Shown here one piece after another: positions 39,901 through 49,989 of a stretch of 64,000 nucleotides of DNA; position 1 is the stretch's first letter; each line of letters opens with the position of its first letter. This DNA comes from Entoloma clypeatum (lineage: Eukaryota > Basidiomycota > Agaricomycetes > Agaricales > Entolomataceae). A program made the translations under genes and the position numbers. The stretch is taken from assembly GCA_963565915.1 (NCBI GenBank), contig OY751487.1, forward strand, positions 1,736,001 through 1,800,000, given 5' to 3'. Under the pieces are notes generated by a model. That model had not been told where the DNA came from. It was given only the letters and a program-made list of their open reading frames with translations, and made no database searches.

Positions 39901-42422
39901 GCCTCAAACTTGCCTTACCAGGAGTTGCATCCAGATCTTCTTCTTCCAAGTCTTCATCACCCTCGCCTTTGCCTGACCCTCCAGGCCCCCTTCCCCGCCT
40001 GAGGCTTCCCTCGCGTCCTTCCAGAATACTGATGGTTTTACGCCTCTGGAAATCCCGCTCTAGTTGTTGAACGAGCGTCCTGCGATCCATTACCTTTCCT
40101 CCATCCAGAATCGTGTTGACGCCTTTCCCAACCTCCTTGAGCATCTTGAACAACTCCATAATTTGCGCCTCAAGTTGTTCGATTCGCTCCTCATACCCAG
40201 CTTTTTGCTTTTCAAGTTGTCCCTCAAGCCTCGTGGAGTTATCTCTCGATATAGCAAGCTTGGCCTCGAGCGCCACGATCTGAGCCTTCAGCGCCTGAAC
40301 TCGTCCATCCTCTCCCGCCGCGAGTTCCTCCTCCAACACCTCCTTCTCTAATCTGAGCTTTGCGAGGATCGCACGTGTATCTGTTGCTTCAGTTTCCAGG
40401 TCACGGTACTTTTCAGCCTCGTTAAACTGGGCGATAATTCGCTCAACCGAGTGACCCATGCGCTGTTCCGCCTTTGACAGCTTCTTATCCATAACAACAT
40501 CCGTGACCACCGAATCTATCAGCTGGTAATAGTGAACCATCGGTTCTCCCACTTCTCTGATCAACAAGAGATGTTGCATCATGGACAAGAAGTAGTCCCG
40601 CGCCCTCGTGTCCTGGGTTTGTGCATAGATGGCATTGTACACATCCTGCGGATCCCTGACGTCGCGCAAAATTTCTCTGTCCACCTTCTCTCGCAGGTGC
40701 TCCTCAGCTTCGGCCAGTAGTTGTGACAAGAGCTTTAATTGCTTGTCGATCACGGGCGTATTGAAACTTTGAACGAGTTCTCTGATGCGCTGGAGTCCGG
40801 CCTTTTCCATTGACGAGCGGAAGTGCAGCCGCATGTCGAGGTCCTCGATGTTGAGGATGGCATTTATCAATATAAGATTGGAGAGCTGCGCGAGAATGAA
40901 CACGATGTCAAAAACGTACTTGACAAGAAACTGACCGCATATTCGTTCAGGGAGCTGTCAACGCTGCCACCGCGCCGAACTTCTTCGCTAGCTCCAACCA
41001 AGCTACCCATCTTCCCCCGGCCGGAGAGTGACTGCTCCATCGTCTTGAACCAGTAACTGAAACAGTCGTCGTCTTCGTTGTGGGATGTACTGAGCGCTTC
41101 GAGACCCGCTATAACCAGGTGATAAGCTGCGCATTCCTGCCATACAGCGAGGAAGACGAGGAGATCGAGGATGACTTTGCGAGTAGGAAGATGGGGACTG
41201 CCTAGAGATGACGCGATTTGAGTGACGATTTGAGGATGTGTAAGGGCTTTTTGAGCTGCAGACTATAGGTGTATAGTAAGTAAGAGGGGGGTATGGCACA
41301 AAAAGAACGACGAAAATACGGGATTGTTGAATATATGCTTGATGCATTTAGCTATCTCGTATTCCAGGGCAATGTCATTCTCGTGTCTGGACTGTACATG
41401 AGGATTGTAGTTATTGAAAAATCGAACATTACATACCGCGAATGGATTTGGTTAATGCTCCGAAGGGTCTGCGCCAGCACAGACGTGCCTCGCATGTCGA
41501 CAAAACGTTTGAACCAACTGAGCTCTTTACTCCTCAACGAGACCAGCAGACTCTGGGCCTGCTTCGGGGTGATCGTCCTGTCCATCAGTTTTCTAAGGTA
41601 CCACTCGGGAGACTCTGGAACGATCGCGGTAGGGTTGCCCATCTCGCGCTGTTTTCTGGACTGCTCTTCGGCCCAGCGAATCTGCTCATCGTTGTAGACC
41701 ATATGCCACTTTTGTTCGATGGGGAGATCGTCCAAATTGGCATTAAGATCACGGGTACGTTTCACGTTCTCGAACAAGGCCTCTATTTCTTCGTTGGTTT
41801 CGGGACGGGGGAAATGGAAAGTCTCGAGGCCATGGTGGCCTCGGCTGTGGTAAAAGAGGGAGTGGTGGGAATTGCTTTCGGACGAGGATAAGGAGGGTGT
41901 GTATTTGGAGGTGCGACTGGCCTCAGAGCGTGTTGTGGCGGTGGAGGTAGGTCGGAGGGTAGAACTGCTGGTAGACGCATTCAATGAGAGGTTACCGAAA
42001 TCGAGTAGGTGTGGACTTCGTGTACCGGAGGAAGAGGAGGCTTGGCTGAGGCGCACGCGAGATGATTGGGGGGTCAGGGGCTGTTGTTTAGGCAGGGACG
42101 ATAGAAAGGGCTCCTCGTATAGAGTTGAAGAGTCCGCTGTGGACAGAGATGTGCTTGGAGAGGCTGGCCGCCTGTCGTAGCCATTATGTTCGTAGACGCG
42201 GTCTCGCTCTGCTCGGCTGCGCTGAGCAGCAAACTTGTTGAATTCGGTGCCAGATGCGGTGAGGGCAGGATTCGTGTTGGGAGCAGAGATTCCTCTAAGG
42301 TTGATGGTGTTGACAGGGAGCGGCGGTGCGAGCTTGTCATACGGAACGGAACGTTCGTTGAGATCTTGCACGGAGACGGAGGACTGGCGGGATCGGCCTT
42401 TCTTGCGAAAAAGGGTGTCCAT
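36938..42422 (-). CDS. BNI1: Diaphanous-related formin (Bni1/SepA-like)
   Basis: Nucleates and elongates unbranched actin at growth sites and septa. Start at 42420-42422 (MDTLFRKKGRSRQSSVSVQD); a long Ser-rich head precedes the GTPase-binding/FH3 region (PETNEEIEALFENVKRTRDL, WYLRKLMDRTITPKQAQSLL; about 41400-41760, then 40800-41250). A coiled coil follows at about 40100-40500 (EYRDLETEATDTRAILAKLR-type sequence). The FH1 region (about 39060-39290) has several runs of 8-15 prolines. FH2 starts near 38960 (SIKMKQLQWDKLPHQQVAKT) and runs to about 37450. The C-terminus has VLDAVLAKLRNGDPVRKSRR and a second ARDMLARLKSDGF helix, fitting a DAD autoinhibitory segment; stop at 36938-36940. Roughly 1650 aa, normal for fungal formins. 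About eleven introns. Confidence 0.93.
39060..39290 (-). repeat. FH1 polyproline-coding GC-rich tract of the formin
   Basis: On the plus strand this reads as ggtggt/ggcgga-type purine-rich triplets. On the minus strand it codes several proline runs separated by Gly-Met-Gly or Ala-Pro spacers. These are profilin-actin docking sites by knowledge of FH1 domains. The long antisense glycine-rich open frame over it is an artefact of this composition. Confidence 0.9.
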
Positions 42423-42540
42423 GAACGGGACCCAATGGTGGTGGCCAGCGGTCCAAGTATCAAATAAGTATTGCAAGTACAGTAAGTGTATGATTTTTCT
42501 CGTTCAAAGTCCGCCAGTTACCCTCGTTCGTTCACAGATC

Positions 42541-43678
42541 ATGCACGCTCTCTCCAAAGTCCTCTCGCTTGCCCTCGTCGCCGTCGCTGTCGCCCAGTCT
42601 ATTGGAACCACTCTTCAAATCGAAGCCATCGAGGCCCACTTCCGCCAGGCACTCATCGTCCCCCAGCTGCTCTCGTCGTTCGAACCCAGCGCTCTTCTCT
42701 CACTCAACTATGCCGGTCAATTACTACCTCTCCCAACTCCAACCTCTCTCTTGACTCGGAACTCTTCCAGGTGTCGGTGACATAACCCCCGGGCAGCTCC
42801 TTATCAAAGACCGTAAGTTCGCAACCCGAGCTTATACTGCATACATGACCCACCCCGCTTTCGCAGAATCCGCCCCCACTCCGACCGTCACGGTCACCCC
42901 TGCCAATTCTTCCGTCCAGTTGTCCGGGACCTACACCATCACCATGGTCGACGCTGACATCGTCGGTGCCGACCTCTCCAAAGGCGTCAACCGTCATTGG
43001 CTCCTCAACGGCGTCACAATCACTGGTAAATAGCTCCCTGAATCCCTTCCCGTTTCTAGTCCCAACATTTCTACATAGCCGGCAAGATCTCGAATGCTTC
43101 CGCCACCGCCATCACCACCTATGCTGGTCCTGGTCCCGCAGCTGGCAGTGGGCCTCACCGGTACTTACCTTATTCAATTTATGACCTACCGCAACCATAA
43201 CCCACTCCAGTTATACCATCGTCCTCTACGAACAACCCTCGACTTTCACTGCCCCAGCAGGGTTCCAACAACCCATTGGTGTAACTCCATTCGATCTCGA
43301 TGCCTATGTCAAGGTTAGTTCGACATGCATTCATCATCTCCAACAACCTGTCCTCATGTATTGGCAACACAGAACAGCGGCCTGGGCCCTCTCGTAGCCG
43401 TAAGTTCTTTGAAGCCCTCAAAAAAGCTTCATATTCCAAACATTCGTCCTTCATAGGCAACGTATCTTAGAGTTGAGGAGGGAACAGCAACAGTTTCAAT
43501 TCCTTCAACCTCCGCTGTTGTCACCTCGACCCTGTCAGCCCCTCAGTCAAAGACAACGGGATCCGGCACCGCATCCACGGCTTCAGCGTCGCCTAAAAGC
43601 AATGGTGCCATCGCCCTTCACACCTTCCCTTCCATGTTTATGCTATTGGCTGGTCTGGGAGCCATGATCGCCGTTTAA
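42541..43678 (+). CDS. Secreted PEBP-like (phosphatidylethanolamine-binding) protein, probably GPI-anchored
   Basis: Start at 42541 gives a signal peptide (MHALSKVLSLALVAVAVAQS). The mature part has TPTVTVTPANSSVQLSGTYT, TMVDADIVGADLSKGVNRHW and LLNGVTI. After splicing, TYAGPGPAAGSGPHRYTIVL and YEQPSTFTAPAGFQ follow. This matches the PEBP fold, including the GxHR-Y motif; the usual DPDxP ligand-site motif is degenerate here (VDADIVG). The C-terminus is Ser/Thr-rich (STSAVVTSTLSAPQ...TASTASASPKS) and ends in a hydrophobic tail (FPSMFMLLAGLGAMIAV), a typical GPI-attachment signal. Stop TAA at 43676-43678. Six or so introns. Cell-wall or plasma-membrane location is inferred; ligand unknown. Confidence 0.78.
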
Positions 43679-44157
43679 TTCTCCTCATGTAAATTATAGC
43701 CTTGTCTCGCATACCGGCGTGACATATATTCTCACCGCACATTCATTTACTCCAGAGCAGATTGGCTGACGCGGTTACATTCATCGCTGCAACGCTCGCA
43801 ACACGGAGTGCTACCGCCAAAGATCTCACCACGAATCCTTTCCCCGGAGGCGTATGGTAATTAACTTGATGTCTATGACTGTGTGCATCAGGGACACAAT
43901 CAAACGATGCCCTCTGTCCGCTTCGAAAAAGCCTAGTCCATAGTCTTCCCGCCCTTTTCAAGGCGCTGAGCAGTGGCTTACGATGCAGTAGGGTAATAGA
44001 CTCAAGATTCAATCCCCAATTTGTTTGCCCCTCAGACTTTGCAAAGATTTGCGAGATGAATGATGCCTCAATTGACATAGATGCATATGCGAAATCAAAA
44101 ATATATGCAAAAAAACAAAAGCACGCTTTCAGATAGGACATGAAGCCGAAAGGTTGA
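43679..44157. other. Convergent 3' region without a gene
   Basis: About 480 bp between the PEBP-like stop and the RBM5-like stop. One minus-strand frame crosses it, but only as read-through of the last RBM5-like intron. I see no conserved motif, tRNA or repeat. It should hold the two 3' UTRs. Confidence 0.5.
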
Positions 44158-47054
44158 TCATTTTCCATAACGTTCACGCGCCTGGAGAAGATCAGTCTCA
44201 GTGTCCTTGCTTGAGGTCGTGAAAGCCTTCGTCTCCATTCTGTAGCACTCACCGCCTCCTGCGCCATGTGGACGTAGCCAGAATACCCCTCTGTAAGTTT
44301 GCCGATGTCTTTGCCTTTGCTGGCACCTAATCCGGCCCCTTGGGCATACATGGCTGTTTGGCTGTCCGTACAGCAGTAAGCAGCGACGACTAGGCCAACC
44401 TGCAGGATTTCACGTACATAGGCTCGACTCGTCCTTCACCACTTGTCCCGAGTCCAGTCCCTTCCGTCCATCCCATCATTTTCAGTAGCTTGTTCCCTAC
44501 ATTGTTGGCATCTTCTCCAGGATTGACAGGGGGAGGAGGCGGAGACGGCGGCGGTGGCGGGGCGTCGGCTTTTCTTGACTTCGTGCCTGTCTCCTTTTCG
44601 GGGACTGGCACATCAGGCTGATTGAACAGTACTCGCCGCTCCGAGGCACGATCACGGTACTTCACTTGTTCCTGTGAGCTCGCTTTCCTTGCCGCTACCT
44701 TTTGCCGAGCGACATCCCGAAGATTTGGGTCCTTGAAATTCTTCTATTTGCGCCAATCGACAGGTAGGTGGCCATTCAAAGACAAGGGGGAGAACAAAAG
44801 AGAATGTTAGCCCATGGAGAATGAGACAGTACACAGCAGTAGAGTTGCGAGCCTTGTGCAAATCTGATTCTTTGTTGTGTCGCTTCAACTGCTCGAGGGA
44901 CTTGAATTGCCGCGCGCAGAGCAAACACATTAACCCGGTCATGTCCGAAAACTCAAATTCCATTTCCGTTGGCAATGTGACCCCAGGTGTAGCATATTTG
45001 GCCTCCAGTGGAGCTGCCTGCATAAGACAGTGTTTGAACGTAAGAACCAATGTCATCCAATTCATTGGAGCAGCAGAGCCGAGAAATGAAGATCACCAGA
45101 GAAGAGGCTATAGGTGCCGCAGAATCGCCCGTGAGCTCTTCTTGCACTTGGTTCCATTTATTGATGTTGCTGGCAGTCTGCGAAATACCGTGGAATGAGC
45201 GGTGGTTCCCTAACTGATATCCCCGGGAGGACGATTTCTTTCAACGAATGGGTTACCTTCTTGCTTGCGATAAGTGGAGCCACTTTCTTGACAGCAACTG
45301 TACATGTGAATAAGAACTGGGGTGAAGGAGCGTTGTAAACTTGTACCCACCCTTGCTGATGTCTATGTTGGATTCCTCTTCCTGCTCATCGTCACCAGCG
45401 ACATCATCCATAGAGAAGCCAAGTGCCACTGGCTTGGCTGCAAAATGTCATTGCTTGATGTCCAGGACAAGACTACAGAGCACACACCGGCGGCGGCCTT
45501 GCTCGGGCCCTTGTTGAAGCTCAGTGTCACTGGTTTATCCGAGACAGGAAGAGCAGACGGTGCCGCAGGTGCACTTCGCAACGTAGAGACTAGATCATCA
45601 CCTGAGTAGCCATGTCAGACTGGGAGCGCATCAGAGACCTATACTAACCCTTCTTTTTCTTTTCCTTCTTGTCTTTGACAGGTTGTAAGGATTGTGCCGG
45701 CTCTTCCACTTTGAACTCAAGAACGGCCACGGTAGAGCTTTCATCCCAGTAGCGTACCCATTGACCAGGTGCGCCACCCAGACTATTAGTGGATGCAAGG
45801 CAAGCATCGTCCCTCAACAGGAAGTCAGTTACAGGTTGGAATGAATAAGGGTGCGCGAAGGAAGCTGCCACTGCTTTGTCGGAGATTCGGAAACCCGAAG
45901 GGTGTATGGTTGGGGACATGGTAGCCGCGAGGACGGCGGATGAAGACTGCAGATAAAATCAGCGAGTAGATATCAAGGCTGGAGGACAATAGGGTGGTAC
46001 CGCAACGTCAACAAATTCAACGAAGGCGAAGCCGAAACTGGCCATCGTGACCTTGTCCTTAATCAGAATAATCCTCCTCATCCCTTTCGCACCTTGAATG
46101 CCAGGGCCAGATGAAGAAAGTAGGCCTTGGTAGATGGCTTGTGGTCCAGAAAGGGGATCAAGTCCTCTAAAGAGCAACACTGGCCCCTGGGCGTTGCCAA
46201 TGTCTCGGGTGCCGTCATTGGTGTTGCCGCGATTGAAACGACCTTTATCATGGGGCGAAGCGCTTTGCGAGTAGTCGATCTTGACTCGGCGGCCATTGTG
46301 AGGAGTGCCTGATTCCAGAGCTTTATAATATGCTGCAGTCGCGGATGCGCCATGCGATGCCGGAGGTGGGACTTGAATAAAAGGAAACAAAGGGTCGACG
46401 AACGCGCGAGCATGATCAGTGGTGGTGAACTGCGCAAAACCGAACCCCTTGGAGGAACCTTGTAAATCCAACGGCGAAGAACGTCAATGCAGGTGCAACA
46501 GCAGATACAAATTTGCAAGTGCCTGTTGATCTATCTCGTATAATCGTAACGGTTTCCACGCTGCAGCGATGAGTAGTGAGGTAGGCTTGGAGCTGTTACA
46601 AGGACTTTAGTTGCTGGATGAAGAAAGGGAATGATGGGACAAACGTCAGCTTCCGTGAAATCTAGGTCGAGGCCTAGGAAGATGACATGCGGACTAGGCT
46701 CTGAGGGGGTGAGACGCTTCTTCCCGCCAAACGCAGACCCCCTACGATCATCGTGCCCGTTGTCGTGAGGATGATCTCCTACTTGTCGATTTTGACCGTG
46801 ACCATAGTCGTTTCCGTGTTCTTGATACGTATGGCTTGCATCGTACCCTTGAAATCCCTGCAGATAGGATGTCTGGACTTATTGATGTAGAGGTCATTCG
46901 AGGGAGGACATACGCCATTATTGAACTTCCTTCTCTTCCCCTCCCCATAGTAGTCCTCTTCTCTCGGACGTACATGGGCGCCGCCACCTGTAGCATGCCA
47001 AGCGCCGTCGTTCCACGCTTCTTTGCCTTGATCCCACTCTCTGTTGTATGCCAT
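44158..47054 (-). CDS. RNA-binding splicing factor, RBM5/RBM10-like (RRM, RRM, C2H2, G-patch)
   Basis: Probable nuclear regulator of splice-site choice. Start at 47052-47054 (MAYNREWDQGKEAWNDGAWH), a Gly/Asp/His/Arg-rich head. First RRM: PSPHVIFLGLDLDFTEADLR (about 46680) and, after an intron, SSKGFGFAQFTTTDHARAF (RNP1). Second RRM: GPVLLFRGLDPLSGPQAIYQ and MASFGFAFVEFVDV (RNP1). Then WVRYWDESSTVAVLEFKVEE and a Lys-rich stretch. C2H2 finger: LMCLLCARQFKSLEQLKRHN with ESDLHK. Poly-Pro, then a G-patch NNVGNKLLKMMGWTEGTGLG. In-frame splicing of the last exons gives RVEPIQTAMYAQGAGLGASK and a C-terminus QEAARERYGK, stop at 44158-44160. The order is that of human RBM5/10; I do not see a clear OCRE repeat block or the RanBP2 finger. 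Confidence 0.78.
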
Positions 47055-47130
47055 GGATGATGGGTGTTCGAAGAAAAGATGAAGATAAATAAAAGCAAAC
47101 AAGGAACACTTCTGCCTGTACATTCCGACC
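47055..47130. promoter_or_regulatory. 76-bp bidirectional promoter between RBM5-like and NDUFB4-like genes
   Basis: Two divergent start codons are separated by 76 bp. It is AT-rich on the left (agataaataaaagcaaac). No defined binding site recognised; role inferred from position. Confidence 0.4.
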
Positions 47131-47571
47131 ATGGCTGGAAATCGTGAGCCCCTTGCTGCTTTCCCATTCTCTGCTCTACTGACCCAATGCCCCTTTCAAG
47201 CATTCGTGAAGGTACTTTTCCAGGCCTCAGAACCCACCCGATAGTCTCATGACACTGCATCCCAGGAGGACCCTGCGATCGAGCGCTTCAATCGCATGGT
47301 ATATCTACCCTATAACAGCATCATGCCCGCGTCTAATGTCCTTGGCAGCGCGAGGAAGCCTACCTTCATTTCAGGTGGACAAGACGCACGACAAGAACTG
47401 CGATAATTGGTGGTCTCGTCATTCCTGGGATCGTATATTATTTCGCCAGCAAATACCAGGTCTGTCAATACACCAGGTCCACCTTGAATGTTCTGAGCCT
47501 GCGACCTCCAGGGTAAATTCCAATGGACGCAACGGAAAGGGGAACCTCTCATTCCATCAGAAACACAGTAG
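47131..47571 (+). CDS. Mitochondrial complex I NDUFB4/B15-like accessory subunit
   Basis: Small single-pass inner-membrane subunit of NADH:ubiquinone oxidoreductase. I assemble five exons in frame: 47131-47143, 47201-47211, 47266-47298, 47349-47459, 47512-47571. They give MAGNPFVKEDPAIERFNRMR, EEAYLHFRWTRRTTRTAIIG, then GLVIPGIVYYFASKYQ as membrane helix, and GKFQWTQRKGEPLIPSETQ. The pattern DPAIERF...REEAYLHFRWT...TA...G and W-rich tail fits fungal B15/NDUFB4 subunits (about 80 aa). Exon 2 is only 11 nt; without it the frame fails. The long open frames covering the same region are in other registers and ignore these splice sites. It converges with COQ7, also a respiratory-chain gene, 118 bp away. 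Confidence 0.72.
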
Positions 47572-47689
47572 ACGTCACTTTAAAAACGCGAAGTCATCAT
47601 TAGTGTCCCCACCATCAAAGCCCGACAGGTTTTCTAGCGCAGGTCGATATTCACTCCCGTATCGAATAGATTTCTCCCCCTGTATTCGT

Positions 47690-48477
47690 TTAAACTCTCT
47701 TGCACAATTCTATAGCGATCTTACAACCAGCCCCGACTATACTACTTAATAAAGCATGTGCCGGAGCGCGCTGCGAATGGTGTTCCACCGCCGTATCAAG
47801 GTGTTCCAACTCGTCGTCCCTGAACTCCTTCACCACACCTTTCAACAGAGGTACACTTGGATGATCATGTGGTAGAGATTCCATTTCTTTCAGCTGGCTA
47901 GAAGCAGATAAGCTATTGGGAAAAGTGTGAAGAAGCTATAACGACAATACTTACTCGTCGTAATGCTCGCCTATGACAGTTTCGACAGCTTCAGTGCAAG
48001 CCATTGCCGCCTCCTTCCCCAGAACCGCTGTCACGACCCCGAGACCAAATCCCGCCACTTTTGCAGCTTCGGATAGAATTGTTGGTCGGACGCGATGTTG
48101 TATCTGTAGTTTATTCATCACCAATAGGTGCTTCTTCTCTTGTTCCCACATATACTATGAGACGTGAATACAGAGACAAGGAAAAGATTTCACGAGACAA
48201 CCTGTATTAACGGTCCCATAGAGGGGTCGCGGCCGAGAACGAAATGTTGTCCTTTATATATATAATTGGCCGCAATTTCGCCTGCTTGATCTACACGGAG
48301 AGCACTATCGAGTATTTGCCTTTGCTGCGGGGTCATATTTCTTGGGGTTGCCGAGACGGCGGGGTCTCCATGATGAAGGGGATTCGTATATGCGGTAGAA
48401 GCTAAAGTACGAGTCGTTGTCGAAGGCAAGAACGCAAGAACCCTCGTTCTTGACAAGGCGATGCTTGGCACGTTCAT
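47690..48477 (-). CDS. COQ7: 5-demethoxyubiquinone hydroxylase COQ7
   Basis: Di-iron hydroxylase of ubiquinone biosynthesis on the mitochondrial inner membrane. Start at 48475-48477 (MNVPSIALSRTRVLAFLPST), a presequence rich in Arg/Ser/Thr. The first Glu ligand is in LRVDQAGEIAANYIYKGQH. The first ExxH is in MWEQEKKHLLVMNKL. The second Glu set is in CTEAVETVIGEHYDE, and the last ExxH in EFRDDELEHLDTAVEH. Hydrophobic helices between them include GFGLGVVTAVLGKEAAMA. The C-terminus SSIVGAGCKIAIELCKRV ends at the TAA at 47690-47692. Three or four exons; about 220 aa, normal for the family. Confidence 0.94.
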
Positions 48478-48552
48478 GGAAAGTCGGATCTCCGACTCGT
48501 CATTTTACCAGTCCATGGCCTCGTGACTACGTGACAGACGTTGATCGCAACC

Positions 48553-49713
48553 ATGTCTTCTTCGTATGTTTATCAACGCGATCGTGAACTCTGTTAACAT
48601 CTCAATCAGATTTACTCCAGTCAATGCGGTCGATATCTCGAAGGAGAGGGATTGGCCTGCCAGCCTTGGTGAGGTCACTCGATCTTCTTTCTCTCGCTTC
48701 TCATGGTACAAAGGCATGCTTGATTGGGACTCAACCAGCATCGTATTCACGAAGCGCACTTTGATCGAGTTTTTAAAGTAACTCTCTCGAGCAGCAGAAT
48801 CAATATATGGCTAACAAGCGACGATCAGATACACTGGCACCACTGTTGATCCCAACTTTACCAACATCCAGAAACTCCCTCGTACGAATTTTACAGCATT
48901 TCCTCGCGAACCGCTCAAAGGTTGAACTCAGGATATGCCAAGTTCGGGAAAATATCAGGAGAGCCCACCGATACCTTGGTCGGTTCATCAGATGCCCCTG
49001 CTGGTCAGTTCTTTCAACAAATTCTGGCGTTTCAAAGAAAAAAATCGTCATAGGCCTGAACGAGACAACGAGCCCATCCAATTCCAAGCCTTCTCGCCGA
49101 GTGCGCACCGTACCTGGCGGACCACACAGCGACATATTTGGCCACCATGCCGATGAGACTGACGCATTATCATTCGCCCCGCCGAAATCACCAGTCAGTG
49201 CTTATTACTTCTGAAATGACTATCATCGTGATTCCAGAGTCCCAGGAAACCACGGCAGTGAACCCTCCGCAGCAGGTTCCTGTCGCTCCTGAACCCCAAG
49301 CAGACGAGGAATCTGGCATTGATTTCGGATCCAGCTTCAAACCAAGCAGGCTCGTCATGGCGTTTTCCCCTCCCTTTATTAGTCTACAGTGTGATAATTT
49401 TTGTCCATAGACGTGTTCGGACTGCGCCAGGAGGCAACACAAGCCTATCCAATTTCTGGGACCCAGCAGAGACGGAGGCATTCAAACCAACCCGGAGGTA
49501 GGTACCCCATTCACAATATCTGGCGAATCTCTGGCTGAAACGGTCCGAAGGGTGAGACAAGGTCCCGGAGGACAAGATAACATCAATGAGGTATTCTCTC
49601 CACTAAAAAGCGATGTTAGGATTGATGAATCATGGAGTACAGATTTTTTAAATGTACTAGTTGTAGTAATGTGTCTAAGCGAGCGAGCAGATGGCAGAAA
49701 AAGTGCTTGGTAG
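48553..49713 (+). CDS. Protein with three RVR-PGG repeats, SPIRAL1/Jupiter-like (tentative)
   Basis: Function unknown. In-frame splicing from ATG 48553 gives an 11-nt first exon (48553-48563), then 48610-48777 (FTPVNAVDISKERDWPASLG...) and exon 3 from 48829 (YTGTTVDPNFTNIQKLPRTN). The next joins give GEPTDTLVGSSDAPAG, then LNETTSPSNSKPSRRVRTVP-GG. The repeat P[ST]RRVR[TQ]xPGG followed by a polar stretch and an aromatic residue occurs three times, near 49095, 49408 and 49530. The motifs are KPSRRVRTVPGG...DIFG, KPSRRVRTAPGG...LSNFWDP and KPTRRVRQGPGG...INEVFSP. This resembles the PGGxSSxxF motif of microtubule-associated SPIRAL1 and Jupiter/HN1 proteins; homology is inference. The join before repeat 2 needs a GC-AG intron (49350-49410). 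The frame closes at 49711-49713, just inside the tRNA gene, so the true 3' end is uncertain. Confidence 0.5.
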
Positions 49714-49803
49714 CGGCGAGGTTCGAACTCGCGCGGACTCACGCCCATTGGGAATCAAGAATTTCTTAAATCCAACGCCTTAGACCAACTCGGCCACGCT
49801 ACC
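49709..49803 (-). tRNA. tRNA-Leu (anticodon TAA) with a short intron
   Basis: On the minus strand a 95-nt sequence folds as a class II tRNA. Acceptor GGTAGCG pairs with CGCTACC. The D-arm (GGCCGAGTTGGTCTAAGG) carries the leucine-type A box. The T-arm GCGAG-TTCGAAC-CTCGC pairs perfectly and contains the B box. A long variable arm (GGGC/GTCC) is typical of Leu. The anticodon loop reads TT-TAA-G, followed by an intron of about 11 nt (aaattcttgat) at the usual position after nucleotide 37. The stem is TTGGA/CCCAA, with one A-C mismatch next to the loop. Confidence 0.88.
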
Positions 49804-49989
49804 GTCTGAATCTCGAGACGCCCTAATTCTCATTACTGTAATAGGTCTCATATTCGGGAGCAAGTTGTCTCCGGCCGGCCTCTTCACCGGCCCTCATCAC
49901 CTTCCTCTTCCTCTAACCACCACCATCGTGATTAGGCGCCCGCGTCTTTTTCATCGATTGTTGCTGGTTGTAGTAGATCATAGTTCAAC

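Noticed and set aside
47249..47749. Plus-strand frame of 166 codons near the complex I subunit
   Set aside because: It ignores well-placed GT-AG sites; the spliced NDUFB4-like model explains the same DNA with a recognisable protein.
48919..48960. Possibility that the gene starting at 48553 stops after about 90 aa (EPLKG then TGA)
   Set aside because: A 41-nt GT-AG intron followed by another of about 49 nt restores an open frame leading into the RVR-PGG repeats, a simpler account of all the sequence; kept as tentative only.
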